DNA of 33,332 nt from Pelargonium nanum (GCA_036897485.1 JAYMTF010000581.1:1-33332); one strand, 5' to 3'; numbered from the stretch's first letter, positions 10,401 through 20,293 are shown. A program made the numbers and translations. Notes: generated by a model from the letters alone, not told the origin.

Positions 10401-13038
10401 GCCAAAATTTGTAAAAATTGATGGGGCAATTATTTTTTCGATAAGCTGATGAGGCAATTATGAAAAGAAATAAATAAATAAACTAACTAGGGCATACTAG
10501 AAAATTTTGAAAATTATAGTGGAGAAAATATAAAAAATAGTATGGACAAATATGTAATATATAAAAATTAGAGGGTATATTTTCAACAGAACAAAAAATC
10601 TGTGGGGGCAACTATCCCACACCACATGTAGTGAATCCGTCCCTGCTCCTACTAGGATCCCATCGTATTTTTTATTCTTTTGTCTTGCATGTTTGAGAAA
10701 TCATTTACCACCTCAAAACAATGCTTATTTTATTGAAAAAATATTCAACAGACTTTAAACATAAATTCAAAATGAATTACGGTCTATTTTAGATGAAAAT
10801 TGGTTGAAGATCACATAATTTTAACAGCCATGACTTCTGATGCAGGTGCAACAGAAATGAATATAAAGTCAACTACCAAATGAAGATAGAAGGCTACTTT
10901 CAATTGATCATAAAACTTAAGTACACACTGCTCTGCAATTATTGAAGAATTAAAAGCCCAATTATTAGTAGCGAAACAGGAATTTTAGCAAAATACATGA
11001 CAAGTGAAAAGGTGAAAGCAAGTAACAGCCAAAGAAAAAAACAAAATATGATATGTAAGTACACAATTATTATTTACCTTGTAAAAGTCACCTGCATAAG
11101 TAGCTCCTCTATGACACGCTTAGTCTCAATCTTCTCTGTTGGGTTAGCCTCCTTCCTGAATCTCTCCACCAACTCTAATTCCCCATCCTTATAGCATAAA
11201 GAGAGTCAGTTAAATATGTTGGGATTTTATAACTAATAATAAAAAGCAAAGAATAGATATGTAAAATAAGCCAGCTCTTATTTATGTGAGAAGTAATGAC
11301 ACCGACTGTGGATCAGATGTACCCCATACACCATTATATTTATTAAATGGCTCTGAGAATAACTATCATATTGTAACCAGTGTTTTTAACTTGTCGTGTC
11401 TGAATGAAATACGTAGTCAAAACAACAATTTGGAAAAGCAATTCAAGTGTCATATTCTGTTATATACACACATAACAATAGAAAGCACAAATTTGGCAAA
11501 CAGCTTCAAAAAATATAATAAGGAAAACCAAATGTGTACTGCATTCAACAATAATTAGTTTCTTTTATTTTAAATGACTTCCTTAAATATTGTAATATTG
11601 CATTTCTTGGTCCAGTCGATCACTGAAGATAATAACTTATAGTGCAAACATGATATGGCATTAGCACCTAATTATCTATACGGATAGGTCCCCCCTCCCC
11701 CAACAAAAAGAAAACAAAACATAAACAAGAGAGGAGCTAGACTTATTACCTCGTTCAGATCGTCAGCCCTCTGAGAAGATATTTCGTTATCAGTGTCACC
11801 ATCATCATATTCATCCTCTGCAAATGTTTGGAAAGAGATGAACCAATTGATAGAGAAAAGTTTAAGACCGAAATCAAGCTTTCTTTTGCTTCACATGAAG
11901 CAGCACAACTTCTTGACATCCAACAGCGACAATTGAATTTAAAGAAATGTGGAAGTGTTGAGACTTGACAGTCTGAGCAGACATTGATGAAATAGACCCT
12001 AGTGAAGTACTTTTCAGAAGCTTCTTTTTCAATGAAACTTAATTTGTTTGCCAAAGGAACACTAAACAATACATTTTAAAATAATGATACTTATCCAACA
12101 TGGTTATACTTATACCAACAGCTTCCTGTGTACTGACTACTGAATGGCATTCATATCTGCGTTAAGATTTACTTCCCCAAAGTCAAATTTTCTTTTATGG
12201 AGTGCTAAGTGTGTCTTCTCTTATCCCTATCCGTCCCTCTTTTTCCTTGTGTTTGAGATAATTCCATTACAACCTCTCTTTTTAAACAGCATTAACAGCT
12301 CACTTTCAGAATGTTACGTTTGTTTTTATTCAGTACACATGAAAAAGAACCCACCAAAGAGTAATTACAATTATCATACAGCTTGTAAAGCGGCATTTGT
12401 GATACAAAACCTAATACTATAAGTACAACAGCAAATGCTTAAAGATTTTGATTAGTAAGAGCAAGCATTCAAATGTATCCAATTTAGTGAACAGTAGAAA
12501 TTACTTTTCCTCCTGACCTAAAACTCATGCATACGAATATATCCACAAAACCAAGGTCTAATTGGGAGATTCTGTGCATTGTTGTTGTCGTCATTTCTAA
12601 ATCTTCTAACAAAATTCAGAAGAACCACAAAACAGATTCCATAGATACAGCATCCATAACCTAACTCACGCCAACCATCAATTTCCAAAAACAAGCCGTA
12701 AAATCGCTACTCCAACAAAACACAAACACCAAAACCTAGAGCTCACCACGGCACACAAAATTAACCATACCTGAGCTCGAATCGGAACCGGAAGACGAAG
12801 AGGAAGAAGAGTCGGAGTCGGGACTGAAGACGGAGGAAAGGATTTTCCCTGCGCCGGAGGCAATGAAGCGAGTGGGAGGGAAAACGAACCTGGCGAGCCA
12901 GCTAGGGTTTTCAGGGGGAGGATTGGGGGCGGAGGGGCGGTCGTAAGGGGTTCTGGCGGCGGCGGGACGCCTGGTTCGGAGAATTTTGCCACCGGATCGA
13001 GGCTCGGCGGGACGGCGAGACCGGAAAATGGTGGCCAT
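2003..13038 (-). CDS. KAKU4: KAKU4-like nuclear pore / nuclear lamina protein, 13 exons
   Basis: Plant-specific nuclear-envelope protein; in Arabidopsis KAKU4 sits at the inner nuclear membrane/pore basket, binds CRWN lamina proteins and shapes the nucleus (family knowledge). CDS exons in gene order: 13038-12771, 11817-11750, 11187-11078, 9771-9668, 9565-9429, 8830-8648, 6792-6522, 6368-6316, 6171-6135, 4786-4705, 3971-3883, 2518-2422, 2342-2003. Every junction is GT-AG and every phase matches, giving 612 codons and a TGA stop. Visible parts: basic N-terminus with SGGKILRTRR and RTPYDRP, then FIASGAGKILSSVF, a serine run and an acidic stretch; mid-protein EESDKLIRIVKSR, KKWLEEKK, RPPWASPS, GPWNIQEEIRRVRSKATEEML; C-terminal RSRRGRGRGK. 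The first ATG of the open frame is used. A reading frame runs to a stop at 2418-2420, but a GTGAGG donor lies just before it and joining at 2342 stays in frame. Family call rests on remembered motifs; gene structure is seen directly. Confidence 0.85.
2591..2763 (+). mobile_element. tRNA-derived SINE, Au-like, in KAKU4 intron 11
   Basis: The head has a good pol III A box (TGGCGCAATGG, 2602-2612), followed by GGTTGCTGCCTTGTGACC, and a degenerate B box (AGTTTTGAGTC, 2643-2653). The body continues with AAACAGCCTCTGCAATAAC and AAGGTTGTGTACA, which is the order of blocks in the widespread plant Au SINE family. The 3' boundary near 2744-2763 is fuzzy because a T/A-rich tract follows. It begins only about 70 bp from the acceptor of KAKU4 exon 12 (exon start 2518) and is antisense to that gene. 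A second relative lies at about 16235-16370. Confidence 0.75.
2764..3440 (-). mobile_element. Possible 3' fragment of a non-LTR element plus unexplained GC-richer patch
   Basis: Read on the minus strand, the segment ends near 2764 with TTTTTAATAAAAGTACTCGC followed by GATAAAAATAAATAAATAA, the look of an A-rich tail on a plant LINE. Upstream of it (about 2930-3440) the DNA is clearly less AT-rich than the intron around it and is open for 170 codons on the minus strand and for shorter runs on the plus strand. None of these translations matches a family I recognise. No zinc knuckle, reverse transcriptase or RNase H motif is visible. It could equally be a captured gene fragment. The whole segment is inside KAKU4 intron 11. 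Confidence 0.3.
4162..4485 (+). mobile_element. TRIM-like miniature LTR fossil in KAKU4 intron 10
   Basis: Two direct terminal repeats of about 106-110 bp (4162-4267 and 4376-4485) share TTAATGTATCCCACATTG, CACTTGATAT, CTCCACCTAT and AAGTTTAACA. Right after the left repeat lies TGGTATTAGAGC, the initiator-tRNA-Met type primer-binding site, and before the right repeat lies purine-rich GTGAGTGGGAG. The roughly 108-bp middle has no coding capacity. Flanking GCTTA (4157-4161) and GCTTC (4486-4490) look like a worn 5-bp target duplication. The two repeats agree only at about four positions in five by eye, so the insertion is old. It is a non-autonomous fossil. Confidence 0.8.
7458..7496. repeat. 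Compound (TA)n(TG)n microsatellite
   Basis: About ten TA units are followed directly by about ten TG units inside KAKU4 intron 6. Simple dinucleotide tract; likely length-polymorphic. Confidence 0.95.
8077..8406. repeat. Diverged tandem duplication of about 165 bp in KAKU4 intron 6
   Basis: Copy one spans about 8077-8241 and copy two about 8251-8406. Both contain TCATTCTTATCAATTGAATG, CAGTCCCATTAGGATGCCCT, AATTCATCACCATGTCAAT and CACTAAAAAAA(A)TGTCTAT in the same order and orientation. Small gaps and substitutions separate them. There is no coding capacity and no sign of a transposon boundary. Confidence 0.85.
8438..8627 (-). mobile_element. Very small TRIM-like LTR fossil in KAKU4 intron 6
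   Basis: Two TG...CA terminal repeats of about 66 and 70 bp (8438-8503 and 8558-8627) share TGTTGAGG(A/G)CCAACTCAAC. The complement of a TGGTATTAGAGC primer-binding site lies at 8546-8557, directly against the right repeat, so the element reads on the minus strand. AGTAT (8433-8437) and ATTAT (8628-8632) may be the worn target duplication. The spacer is only about 54 bp. It contains CAGTTCGAGTCC (minus strand), close to a tRNA B box. I do not see a clean polypurine tract. Old, non-coding fossil. Confidence 0.6.
9772..11077. other. KAKU4 intron 3, AT-rich
   Basis: Intron between exon 3 (ends 11078) and exon 4 (starts 9771). The part from about 10100 to 10650 is more AT-rich than its surroundings and ends with CACATGTAGTGAATCCGTCC, a phrase common at the ends of plant repeats. 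I could not find matching terminal repeats or a target duplication, so no element is called. Intron 9 (4787-6134) is similarly long and I recognise nothing in it. Confidence 0.45.
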
Positions 13039-14746
13039 TGGAGGCGGAGAGGGAGAGAGGAGGCTCGATTCAAGGGTGGAGGGAGTTTCAGAGGCTGCGG
13101 ATTTATAGTTTGCTTTTAATTTTATCCGTTGAGGTTCGTAGCAGTTATCGGGGATTAAGAGTGACTTCCACTACTTACGTGTAATCGTTTCATTGGTTAT
13201 GATTTTATTTTAAGTAGCTACTACCTACGATGACTTTGTTTTTTCTCGGCTTCACAAACATCCAATTTGACGACACATAAATATTTTCATTAAAACTTAT
13301 TGTATTAAGGTGTCAATCTAATGACCTATTAATTATAGGGAAATCAATTTTACAAGTGCAACTGTTACCAAATCAAATACATGTACAAAAAAATAATTAA
13401 TAAAAAGTAAGTTAAAGATGTGTCCTGCCCATTGCATGGCTCGTACTTGTTACCTATGTTGAGGTGACAGAGTATGTCGAAAGTTGTCCAACGAATCTAC
13501 TAATTAAATGTAGTTTACATTCTACATTATGAAAAATAACAGTAGGAATAATGAACATGGTATCGACGACGAGCATAAAGTAATGTGAAAGAAATGATGG
13601 TCGGTGATGGCGGATAGACTTTGAGATACTGCTCAAACTATATTATTTCGATGTTAGTAAAATGAGTTGACAAGATTAATGATAAAAAGTAAAGATGTCT
13701 TAGGTAATATTATGAATGTGTTATTGAGTTAAGTAATTTTAACCTTCGAGATTAGCATGAAGAAGATGTGTGTTGATATGTAGTGGGAATGGGGATGAAT
13801 TTAGTTATATTCAAGATGTTGGGATTATTTCACTACTTGAATCAATGTAAATAACGACAGTATTAGCAATGTCGCGTGATTGGTCATTGTTTAACGATGA
13901 ATAGACGATTATTATATTGTGGTTAGCGATGAAATGAAAGATGCAAAGACGATAAGGTCATTTTTTATCGGTTTTCGGTAAATGTAGCAAAATAAAACGG
14001 CGTTACTAATTAAAAACAAAATAACGAGAGAGATGTAATTTTAAATTTGAATTAGCAACGGATGGTACGCCACTTATTTCGTCGCTAAATTAATAATAAA
14101 AATGGAATTATAATATTTCTAAAGTTAAAATTTGAAATTTCAAAATTTGGGGTATATTTTACACATTTGATTAGTTTAGAATGATACCTCGAGAAAATCA
14201 AACACCTTAAAGCATTTGCTCAAATAGTTTTTGGTAAGCTAAAAGCCAATTAATTAATACATATCTTGTGTATAGATACATCTCATTATATGAAATACAT
14301 ATATTCTCATTATCTCAAGCACATTGTTTCTTTAGTACCTAATAACATGAGCTGGATTTGAGCACATTCATCTTCATTGAGTTACATACAAAGAGAGTCA
14401 TGGATTGGTCACAGCAAAAACCACATAGCCTAGCAAACTACATCATGCCAATGCTCTCAACTCTTGCTCATAATACAACACTTTACAAAACTTAATAGAA
14501 ACAGATTTGCAAGCTGAATATTATATGCCCAAAAGGCCAAAAACATGAAAGATGGCACAACTTTGTGGTTCACTGCAGTTACTTGTTGAAGTAAACATAT
14601 GAACTCAATTTCTTGAGTGTGATTTTTGTTGAATTCTTTCATGTTCACTTCAATTTCCCGGTAACAGCAGCGAATAAAAAGTTTTGTACATTACTCATTT
14701 CACATTCATTGCTGGTTCTAAATATGAAATTACTGTTGTTTTTTTA
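13039..14746. other. Intergenic: KAKU4 promoter side and 3' flank of kinase 1
   Basis: The first 100 bp is GC-richer and must hold the KAKU4 leader and core promoter (read leftward). GCGGATTTATAGTTTGC near 13097 offers a weak TATA-like site. The remainder is AT-rich. Phrases such as TTAGCGATGAAATG (13923) and TTTCGTCGCTAAATTAAT (about 14077-14094) resemble subterminal repeats of plant DNA transposons, but no ends were found. About 14300-14746 is probably the kinase 1 3' untranslated region and its flank. Confidence 0.45.
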
Positions 14747-16485
14747 TCAAATACTTGCCACTTGTATCTCATACTTGGCCATGATTGGGGTTGTCTCCTT
14801 GTACCAACACGAATTAGCTTGCTCGCTACTAGAACAGCTCGAAGCATCGCCACTACTTTCAGGTGGCATAACTGTATCCATGGCTATAGAATACAGGTAG
14901 TGAAATGGTTTAGGAGGTGACATTACCTCTACTCCTCCCTCCAACATCTTCACTACAGCACTCATTGGTGGCCTAGTCTCTGGCGAGTCTTGCACACACC
15001 ACAACGCCCCCTTCCACTTTCTCTCAGCTTTTTCTCTGCCCTTTTCTTCAATTTCAAAAGCCACTGTCATTGAAGCTAAATTTCCTCTCTCAAACTCGTC
15101 CCACACGTGCTTCGGGAACCAATCCAGGCTATCAGAGGAGCCAACAGCTGCATTCTTCCTCCTCCCCACCATCTCAAACAACACCATGCCAAAGCTATAG
15201 ACATCACATTTGTGTGTGACTGAGTAGTTTCTCAGCAAGAACTCTGGTGCTGAGTATCCGGGAGTTCCCCTATATCCCGTGACAGAAACGTGCGTGTTGT
15301 CCCTATTGCAAAGCTTTGCAAGCCCAAAATCAGCCACTTTGGGGAAGAAGTTGTCATCCACAAGAATGTTCCCGGGTTTTATGTCGTAGTGAATGATTCT
15401 TTCTTGGCATTCTTCGTGCAAGTAAGCTATCCCTTTCGCTGTCCCTATGGCAATCTCGTGCAACTTTTCCCACTCTATCGCGTGTTTCTCGTCATCACTG
15501 AACAAGTACTTGTCCAGTGATCCATTTTCCATGTACTCATAGACAAGTGCACTTAAGTATTGGTCATAGCAGAAACCATAGAGTCTAACCAGATGTATAT
15601 GGTAAGTTTTGCCAATTGTGCCCACCTCTGCCATGAACTGCTCTTCGGCACTTTTATCCGAACTTCTATTCAGAACCTTCACTGCAATCTTGACTCCGTT
15701 CGGGAACTGTCCCTTGTAGACCATCCCAAAGCCTCCTGAACCCAACTTGGTGGAGTAATTGTTTGTGAAACTACATAGCTGTTGAGCTGTGAATCTTACT
15801 GGCTTCTCTTTTGCCACTTCTTGAAGGAACCTCTCCATGGTTGCTGCATCCACATGAGCCACATTGATCACATTCACAGGCTGAGCAACTGCTGCTTGCA
15901 GTTCTTTTATAAACTCTCTTTTTGCCCTCCTTACCAAACAGGCACAGATCAAGACAATTACTCCAATCACTAGCAAGCTCAAAAGTACTCCTGCAAGTTG
16001 TAAAGCTCATTTCAATTACATTCACTTCAATTAACCGCGCGCGTGCACACACACACACAGTACATACTTACCAGCAACCGCTGCACCACTGCTGCTACCA
16101 TCGCTGGGAGGAGGCGGAAACTGAATGTTGAGAAATAAGGTTAGGCCAAGTGACAAGCACTATAAGTGTTGGCTAGACCAGGTATGTAATATATGTAACA
16201 TCAATATCATATTTACATATGCTTAAATGTTGTGTTCAAACAACCAAATTGGCTTGCCACAAAATTCATGCACTTTGGGTCTTATTTATGCAGGCACATG
16301 TTGTTTTCCTGACTCGAATCGATGACCTTAAGATCAAAGGCAACAACCTTACCGTTGTGCCAAGGCATAGAATTACCATAGTAACTGAGAATTGTTCATG
16401 AATTATCTGATATTAGATCGAATCTGACCTGTGCCAATGCATTACTAATACAGACAGACAAGAGAATCCATGTGAGCCAAGACAT
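14747..16485 (-). CDS. LRK10-like receptor-like kinase with minimal ectodomain (kinase 1)
   Basis: Membrane Ser/Thr kinase of the LRK10/PR5K-like clade. Three exons: 16485-16429, 16120-16072, 15990-14747; GT-AG, phases 0 and 1, 449 aa. Residues 1-19 (MSWLTWILLSVCISNALAQ) look like a signal peptide. Exon 2 adds only 16 residues (FPPPPSDGSSSGAAVA) before a transmembrane segment at about 36-55 and a basic stop-transfer VRRAKR. Kinase domain: glycine loop GSGGFG (119-124), lysine 140 in IAVK, HYD loop with Asp 238 (non-RD: the arginine before Asp is tyrosine), DFG 256-258, APE 283-285. The usual extracellular GUB_WAK or thaumatin-like domain of the clade is absent. The start is chosen because the signal-peptide exon joins in frame and a minus-strand TATA box lies about 250 bp upstream. 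Tandem paralogue of the gene at 17743-19311. Ligand and target unknown; stress or pathogen signalling is inference from the clade. Confidence 0.9.
16235..16370 (-). mobile_element. Au-like tRNA SINE in kinase 1 intron 1
   Basis: Read on the minus strand from about 16368: GCCTTGGCACAACGGTAAGG (A box TGGCACAACGG), GTTGTTGCCTTTGATC, then B box CGATTCGAGTC, then GGAAAACAAC and AAGACCCAAAGTG. This is the Au SINE block order, and the segment is related to the copy at 2591-2763. The tail end near 16235 is approximate. It is in the same orientation as the kinase gene. Confidence 0.7.
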
Positions 16486-16730
16486 TGAATATTCTTGTGT
16501 CCCTGCATCAAACATAAAATTAGTATTTGTTTTGAGCTGAGAAGAATTACAATTCATTCCAATGAAATTTGGAGAAACAAAAAAACAACCTTCTTTCTTC
16601 AAGCTTACACACTTGGAATTCTGGTCTCAAAATACCAAAACTCTATTAAAATGAATCAAATCTCAAAATATGGCATGATTACTGTACTTGATTGTGAAAA
16701 GAAAAGGTAAGGGCAGTACTCAGTATTCAC

Positions 16731-16740
16731 CTTTTATATG
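16731..16740 (-). promoter_or_regulatory. Putative TATA box of kinase 1
   Basis: CATATAAAAG on the minus strand, about 250 bp before the signal-peptide ATG at 16485. The implied transcript start near 16700 gives an uninterrupted leader of roughly 215 bases. Position fits a plant TATA box; no experimental support. Confidence 0.5.
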
Positions 16741-17742
16741 GAAGATCAGTCTTGGGCTTTACACCAAAATGAGCCAGGAACAGCCAAAGTTTCAGTTTCA
16801 GCAGAACATATTCTGATATTGGTTTTTATATTTGTTCTTGACTGTGAGTTTACCTTGAGGTAATTGTTTGTCTTTTGCAATAGATAGTACTATTACAAAT
16901 GAATCTAAAGAAACTTAATCTCTATAAAGAATGGCAGGCTGTATCATGTCTTATTAGGAGGACTGATATGGGTTCCTGAAAGCTACTTGGAGACCCATTT
17001 TGCTGCCTCCACAACCATTTATTTTGAGTTCTATAAATGAATCCTAAGACTTTGACTAAATACACTACACAATGTTCACTTGGATGTATGATGTCTTGTT
17101 GGGTAGCTTTCATTTGGCTAACATATGCATTCACTTGTGACTACTGAAAGTCAATAACCCAACCCATCCCATTTTCACAAATTTAATGTTTTACAGTGAT
17201 GTGCAATGAGGCAGGTTCCTGGAAATACATGGTTGCTAGAAAAGTCTATTAGGGGTATTTAAGGCCTAACTTTTGGATGGAGACTCAGTCAAGGAGATGT
17301 GGAGTGTAGATTGGGCCTGAGATTTTCTACTGTGAGTTCCTTGGGATTTCTTTGTATTTTCTTTGCAGTTTCTTCAGAGCATAAAAGACTATTCATGACA
17401 CAATTTAAACATGAGTGGATCAAGCATCTTTACGAAAATTGTTTCACAGAAAAAATGTTTTTCCCTGTGTTCATCATGATGATAAATCAGATTATGTGTT
17501 CAAGAAAATTATTATCTGAATAATAGATTGGTGAAACTTACTAGAACTGTCACAACAAATATCACACAAGATTGAACAAGGAATGCTGTCAAATGATGAT
17601 CATGCTTTTCAAGTTCACACTCATATTACATTCTCTGATAAAATGATATAAATCTTTACACACATCTCATTAGCTCGGAATAATATAAATCTTTACACGC
17701 ATCTCATTGCTCGAAAGTGCAGCCTTATGCTTGTTTTGCCTG
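16741..17742. other. Intergenic between the two kinases
   Basis: About 1 kb of AT-rich DNA with no reading frame I believe in. The left part is the upstream region of kinase 1; the part near 17580-17742 should be kinase 2 3' untranslated sequence. There, ATAATATAAATCTTTACACG-type phrases with ATCTCATT occur twice (about 17645-17670 and 17680-17707), a short diverged duplication. Confidence 0.5.
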
Positions 17743-19311
17743 TCAAATACTTGTTACCAATGAAGGTGTCTCCTTGTACCAAAAAGAACTAGTTTCATTG
17801 CTAGTGGTGTAGCTTGAACCATAACCACTCTCAGATGGCTTACTTGTATCGGTTTCTGTTGAATACAGGTATTCAAATGGTTTAGGAGGTGGTAAAATCT
17901 CTACTACTCCCTCCAACATCTTGACTACAACACTCATTGTAGGCCTAGAATCCGGCGAATCTTGAACACACCACAGAGCCACCTTACACATTCTCTCTGC
18001 CTTTTCTCTGTCCTTTTCTTGGATCTCACAGCCACAGGCCACTCCCATTGTCTCTAACTCCCCTTTCTGATACAAATCCGACACGTGCTTCGGAAACCAG
18101 TCATCCAAGCCCTCAGAGGAACCATAACTTGTGTTCCTCCTCCTCCTCACCATCTCAAACAACACCATACCAAAACTATAGACATCACATTTGTTGGAGA
18201 TTGGGTGGTTCTTCAGCAGAAACTCCGGTGCAGAATAACCGGGAGTGCCCCTATACCCAGTGACAGAAATGTGGGTGTTGTCCTTGTTGCACAGCTTTGC
18301 AAGCCCAAAATCAGCCACTTTAGGACACAAGTTCCCATCAAGAAGAATGTTCCCGGGTTTTATGTCGTAGTGAATGATTCTTGGGTGGCATTCTTCGTGC
18401 AAGTAAGCGATCCCTTTCGCTGTCCCAATGGCGATACCAAGCAACTCTTCCCCTTCAATGGGTTGTTTGTCATGAATGAACAAGTACTTGTCTAGTGATC
18501 CATTGTCCATGTACTCGTACACAAGCGCGTTCACAAAAGGATCATAGCAAAAACCATAGAGCCTAACAAGATTAGGATGGTGGGTTTTACTAATTGTGGA
18601 CACCTCTTCCATGAACTGCTCATCAGCATTTTTATCTGATATACTATTGAGAACCTTCACAGCAATCTTGACTCCATTTGGGAGCTGTCCCTTGTAGACC
18701 ACCCCAAAACCTCCTGAGCCCAGTTTAGTTGAGTAGTTGCTTGTGAATTTGCATAGTTGTTGAGCTGTGAAGCTCAATGGTTCTTGTTTTCCCACATCTT
18801 GAAGGAACCAATCCATGGTTAGTGCATCTGCTTGAGCCACATCAGTTTCATTTTCTGGCTTAGCAACTACTGATGCTTCCAATTCTCTTGGACTTGCTTT
18901 TCTCAATCTCTTTGCCACATAGAACATCACAATAACAATTACCAAAACCAGTACTAAGCTCCCTAATGTCCCTGCAATTGCAAGTTATAAAACCCAAATC
19001 AACTATGTCAACTTCAATAGTGTTCAATATCAGACATAATTACTCAAGAGTAGTGGCGCAGTTGGCTACACAGGCTGCGTGAGTGGGAAGAGCGCTTGCG
19101 TTCGGTCCCCGCTCAACACACCCATGGGGAGAGGGATGAGCTTTAACTGTGACTTACCCTCGAATGGGGATTAGTCTAAGTGTGCTAAAACGGCCCGCTC
19201 AGGAAGCCCATGGTTCAGACCGGAAAAAAATATATTATCAGACATAATTCTTCTTCTTTCTAACTTAACTAACCCACAATACTTACCAAAAACCACTGCT
19301 ACCACCACCAT
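17743..19311 (-). CDS. LRK10-like receptor-like kinase lacking an ectodomain (kinase 2)
   Basis: Paralogue of kinase 1. CDS in two exons: 19311-19287 (8 codons plus one base) and 18971-17743; phase 1 junction, 417 aa. The ATG chosen gives MVVVAVVFG joined to TLGSLVLVLVIVIVMFYV, so the protein starts inside one long hydrophobic segment followed by AKRLRK: a signal-anchor topology with no extracellular domain. Kinase motifs: GSGGFG from residue 93, lysine 114, HYD with Asp 211 (non-RD), DFG 229-231, SAPEF. The C-terminal tail is serine/threonine-rich and ends WYKETPSLVTSI, close to WYKETTPIM in kinase 1. An in-frame open stretch continues upstream of the ATG to about 19425, but it has no ATG. 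The leader has its own exon ending at 19736 (donor GTCAGT). The start is the least certain part; the kinase domain is certain. Confidence 0.85.
19029..19249 (+). mobile_element. tRNA-derived SINE with target-site duplication, in kinase 2 intron
   Basis: Perfect 13-bp direct repeats ATCAGACATAATT flank the insert at 19029-19041 and 19237-19249. The body has an A box TGGCGCAGTTGG (19054-19065), a B-box-like GTTCGGTCCCC (19100-19110) and ends in a run of seven A after CAGACCGG. This is the expected layout of a LINE-mobilised SINE. It differs from the Au-like copies. The intact flanking repeats argue for a fairly recent insertion. It is antisense to the kinase and fills most of its 315-bp intron. 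Confidence 0.85.
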
Positions 19312-19342
19312 TGCAGCTATTAGAAGACTGGAACCCGGATTT

Positions 19343-19390
19343 TTCCAGAGGGTACTACAATGTCGGTTCCAGAGGGTACTACAATGTCGG
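19343..19390. repeat. Perfect 24-bp tandem duplication in kinase 2 leader region
   Basis: Two identical 24-bp units lie at 19343-19366 and 19367-19390, each containing CCAGAGGGTACTACAATGTC. The unit is eight codons long, so it does not disturb the open frame that runs upstream of the kinase 2 ATG. Confidence 0.95.
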
Positions 19391-19735
19391 GAGTCTCGTG
19401 CACTGAGCCACTCTTCAAGAAATAAATTAAGTCTATATTAGACCAAGAAGAGCAAAAGATTTTCACATGCCTAAAAAATCATTGCAAATAAAATGGGACA
19501 AGCTTCGATAGGACTAGGACTCCATAAAACATCATAAACTATGATAATTTTCTCCAACTTTTCTTTCAGAAACTATAAAGAAAAGCCATGTCAGGACATA
19601 TAGTAATTCTTTATAGAATTGAAAGCAAAGTTCAAAACTGTATATAAATTAATAATTCAATTGAAAATTAAAGCTAAAGTTGATCAATATATCCAAAGAA
19701 AATTTAAATAAAAAATAAAGAAAATTAGTACTGAC

Positions 19736-19824
19736 CTAATTGTTTGGAGGATGGTTAAGTTGATCTTGCCTATTGAACCCAAAATGCAGCAGCTAAAGGT
19801 TGATCTTCAGTTCATATATATATA
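19736..19824 (-). promoter_or_regulatory. Kinase 2 leader exon and TATA box
   Basis: A TATATATATA run at about 19814-19824 (minus-strand sense) is followed by a short non-coding leader that ends at a GTCAGT donor (exon end 19736). The only ATG in the leader opens a two-codon frame ending in TGA. The downstream acceptor before 19311 was not fixed; GGTTCCAG near 19329 is one candidate. Confidence 0.45.
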
Positions 19825-19958
19825 GTCTTGTTTTTCTTGTTTATAGTCAACTGAAGTAAAAGTCTGGTTAAGCAGTCTTCAAATTCAAAAATGGCTTGTT
19901 ACTTTATTGACCATTTCTTTAATGTTGCTTTCATTTGGGTCTATTTACGAATATACCA

Positions 19959-20282
19959 TTTTATTTGGGTTAATATTCAATTTGGTCCATAAATATAACA
20001 AAAAATAGTCCATGAACTTTTATGTTTCGGCCTAATTTGCTCCATGAACTTTTTCTTGACTTAAATAGTCATTGAACTTTCAAATATTGACCCAATTTGG
20101 TCATTGAACTATTGATATAAGATCTAAGGGCAATGACCATTTTGGTCAAAATAAAATTTAGGGACTCAATTGGGTCGAAACACAAAAGTTCATGGACCAT
20201 TTTTTGTTAAAAAATTCAGGGACAAAATTGGGTCGAAACACCAAATTTTAGGGACTAAATTTGATCTTTTACCTTTTATTTG
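19959..20282. mobile_element. Foldback MITE, Mutator-like, with 9-bp target duplication
   Basis: The element proper is 19968-20273 (306 bp). The left end starts GGTTAATATTCAATTTGGTC and the inverted right end starts GGTAAAAGATCAAATTTAGTC. The similarity continues inward through repeated blocks such as CCATGAACTTTT and CAATTTGGTC, so the single strand could fold back over most of its length. A perfect 9-bp duplication TTTTATTTG flanks it (19959-19967 and 20274-20282). Nine-bp duplications are typical of Mutator-like elements. There is no transposase. It sits between the divergent promoters of kinase 2 and the REI1-like gene. Confidence 0.8.
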
Positions 20283-20284
20283 AG

Positions 20285-20293
20285 ATAACGGTT

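Noticed and set aside
10115-10655. hAT-type element suggested by GAATCCGTCCCTG at its right side
   Set aside because: The possible left end CAGTGGCTCAGTG matches the inverted right end poorly and there is no 8-bp target duplication.
12678-13073. Proline-rich 131-codon open frame overlapping KAKU4 exon 1
   Set aside because: Same strand but a different frame; its composition is the out-of-frame reading of the GC-rich first exon.
13880-14100. CACTA-type transposon end, from TTAGCGATGAAA and CGTCGCTAAAT phrases
   Set aside because: No CACTA terminus and no 3-bp duplication could be placed; the phrases are too short to carry a call.
14747-15982. Kinase 1 starting at the first codon of the long open frame (TTG at 15982)
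   Set aside because: Not an ATG, inside the transmembrane segment, and two upstream exons with a signal peptide join in phase.
19054-19110. Functional tRNA gene
   Set aside because: A and B boxes are present, but the cloverleaf is incomplete and flanking direct repeats plus an A-tail show it is a SINE. The same applies near 2602 and 16368.
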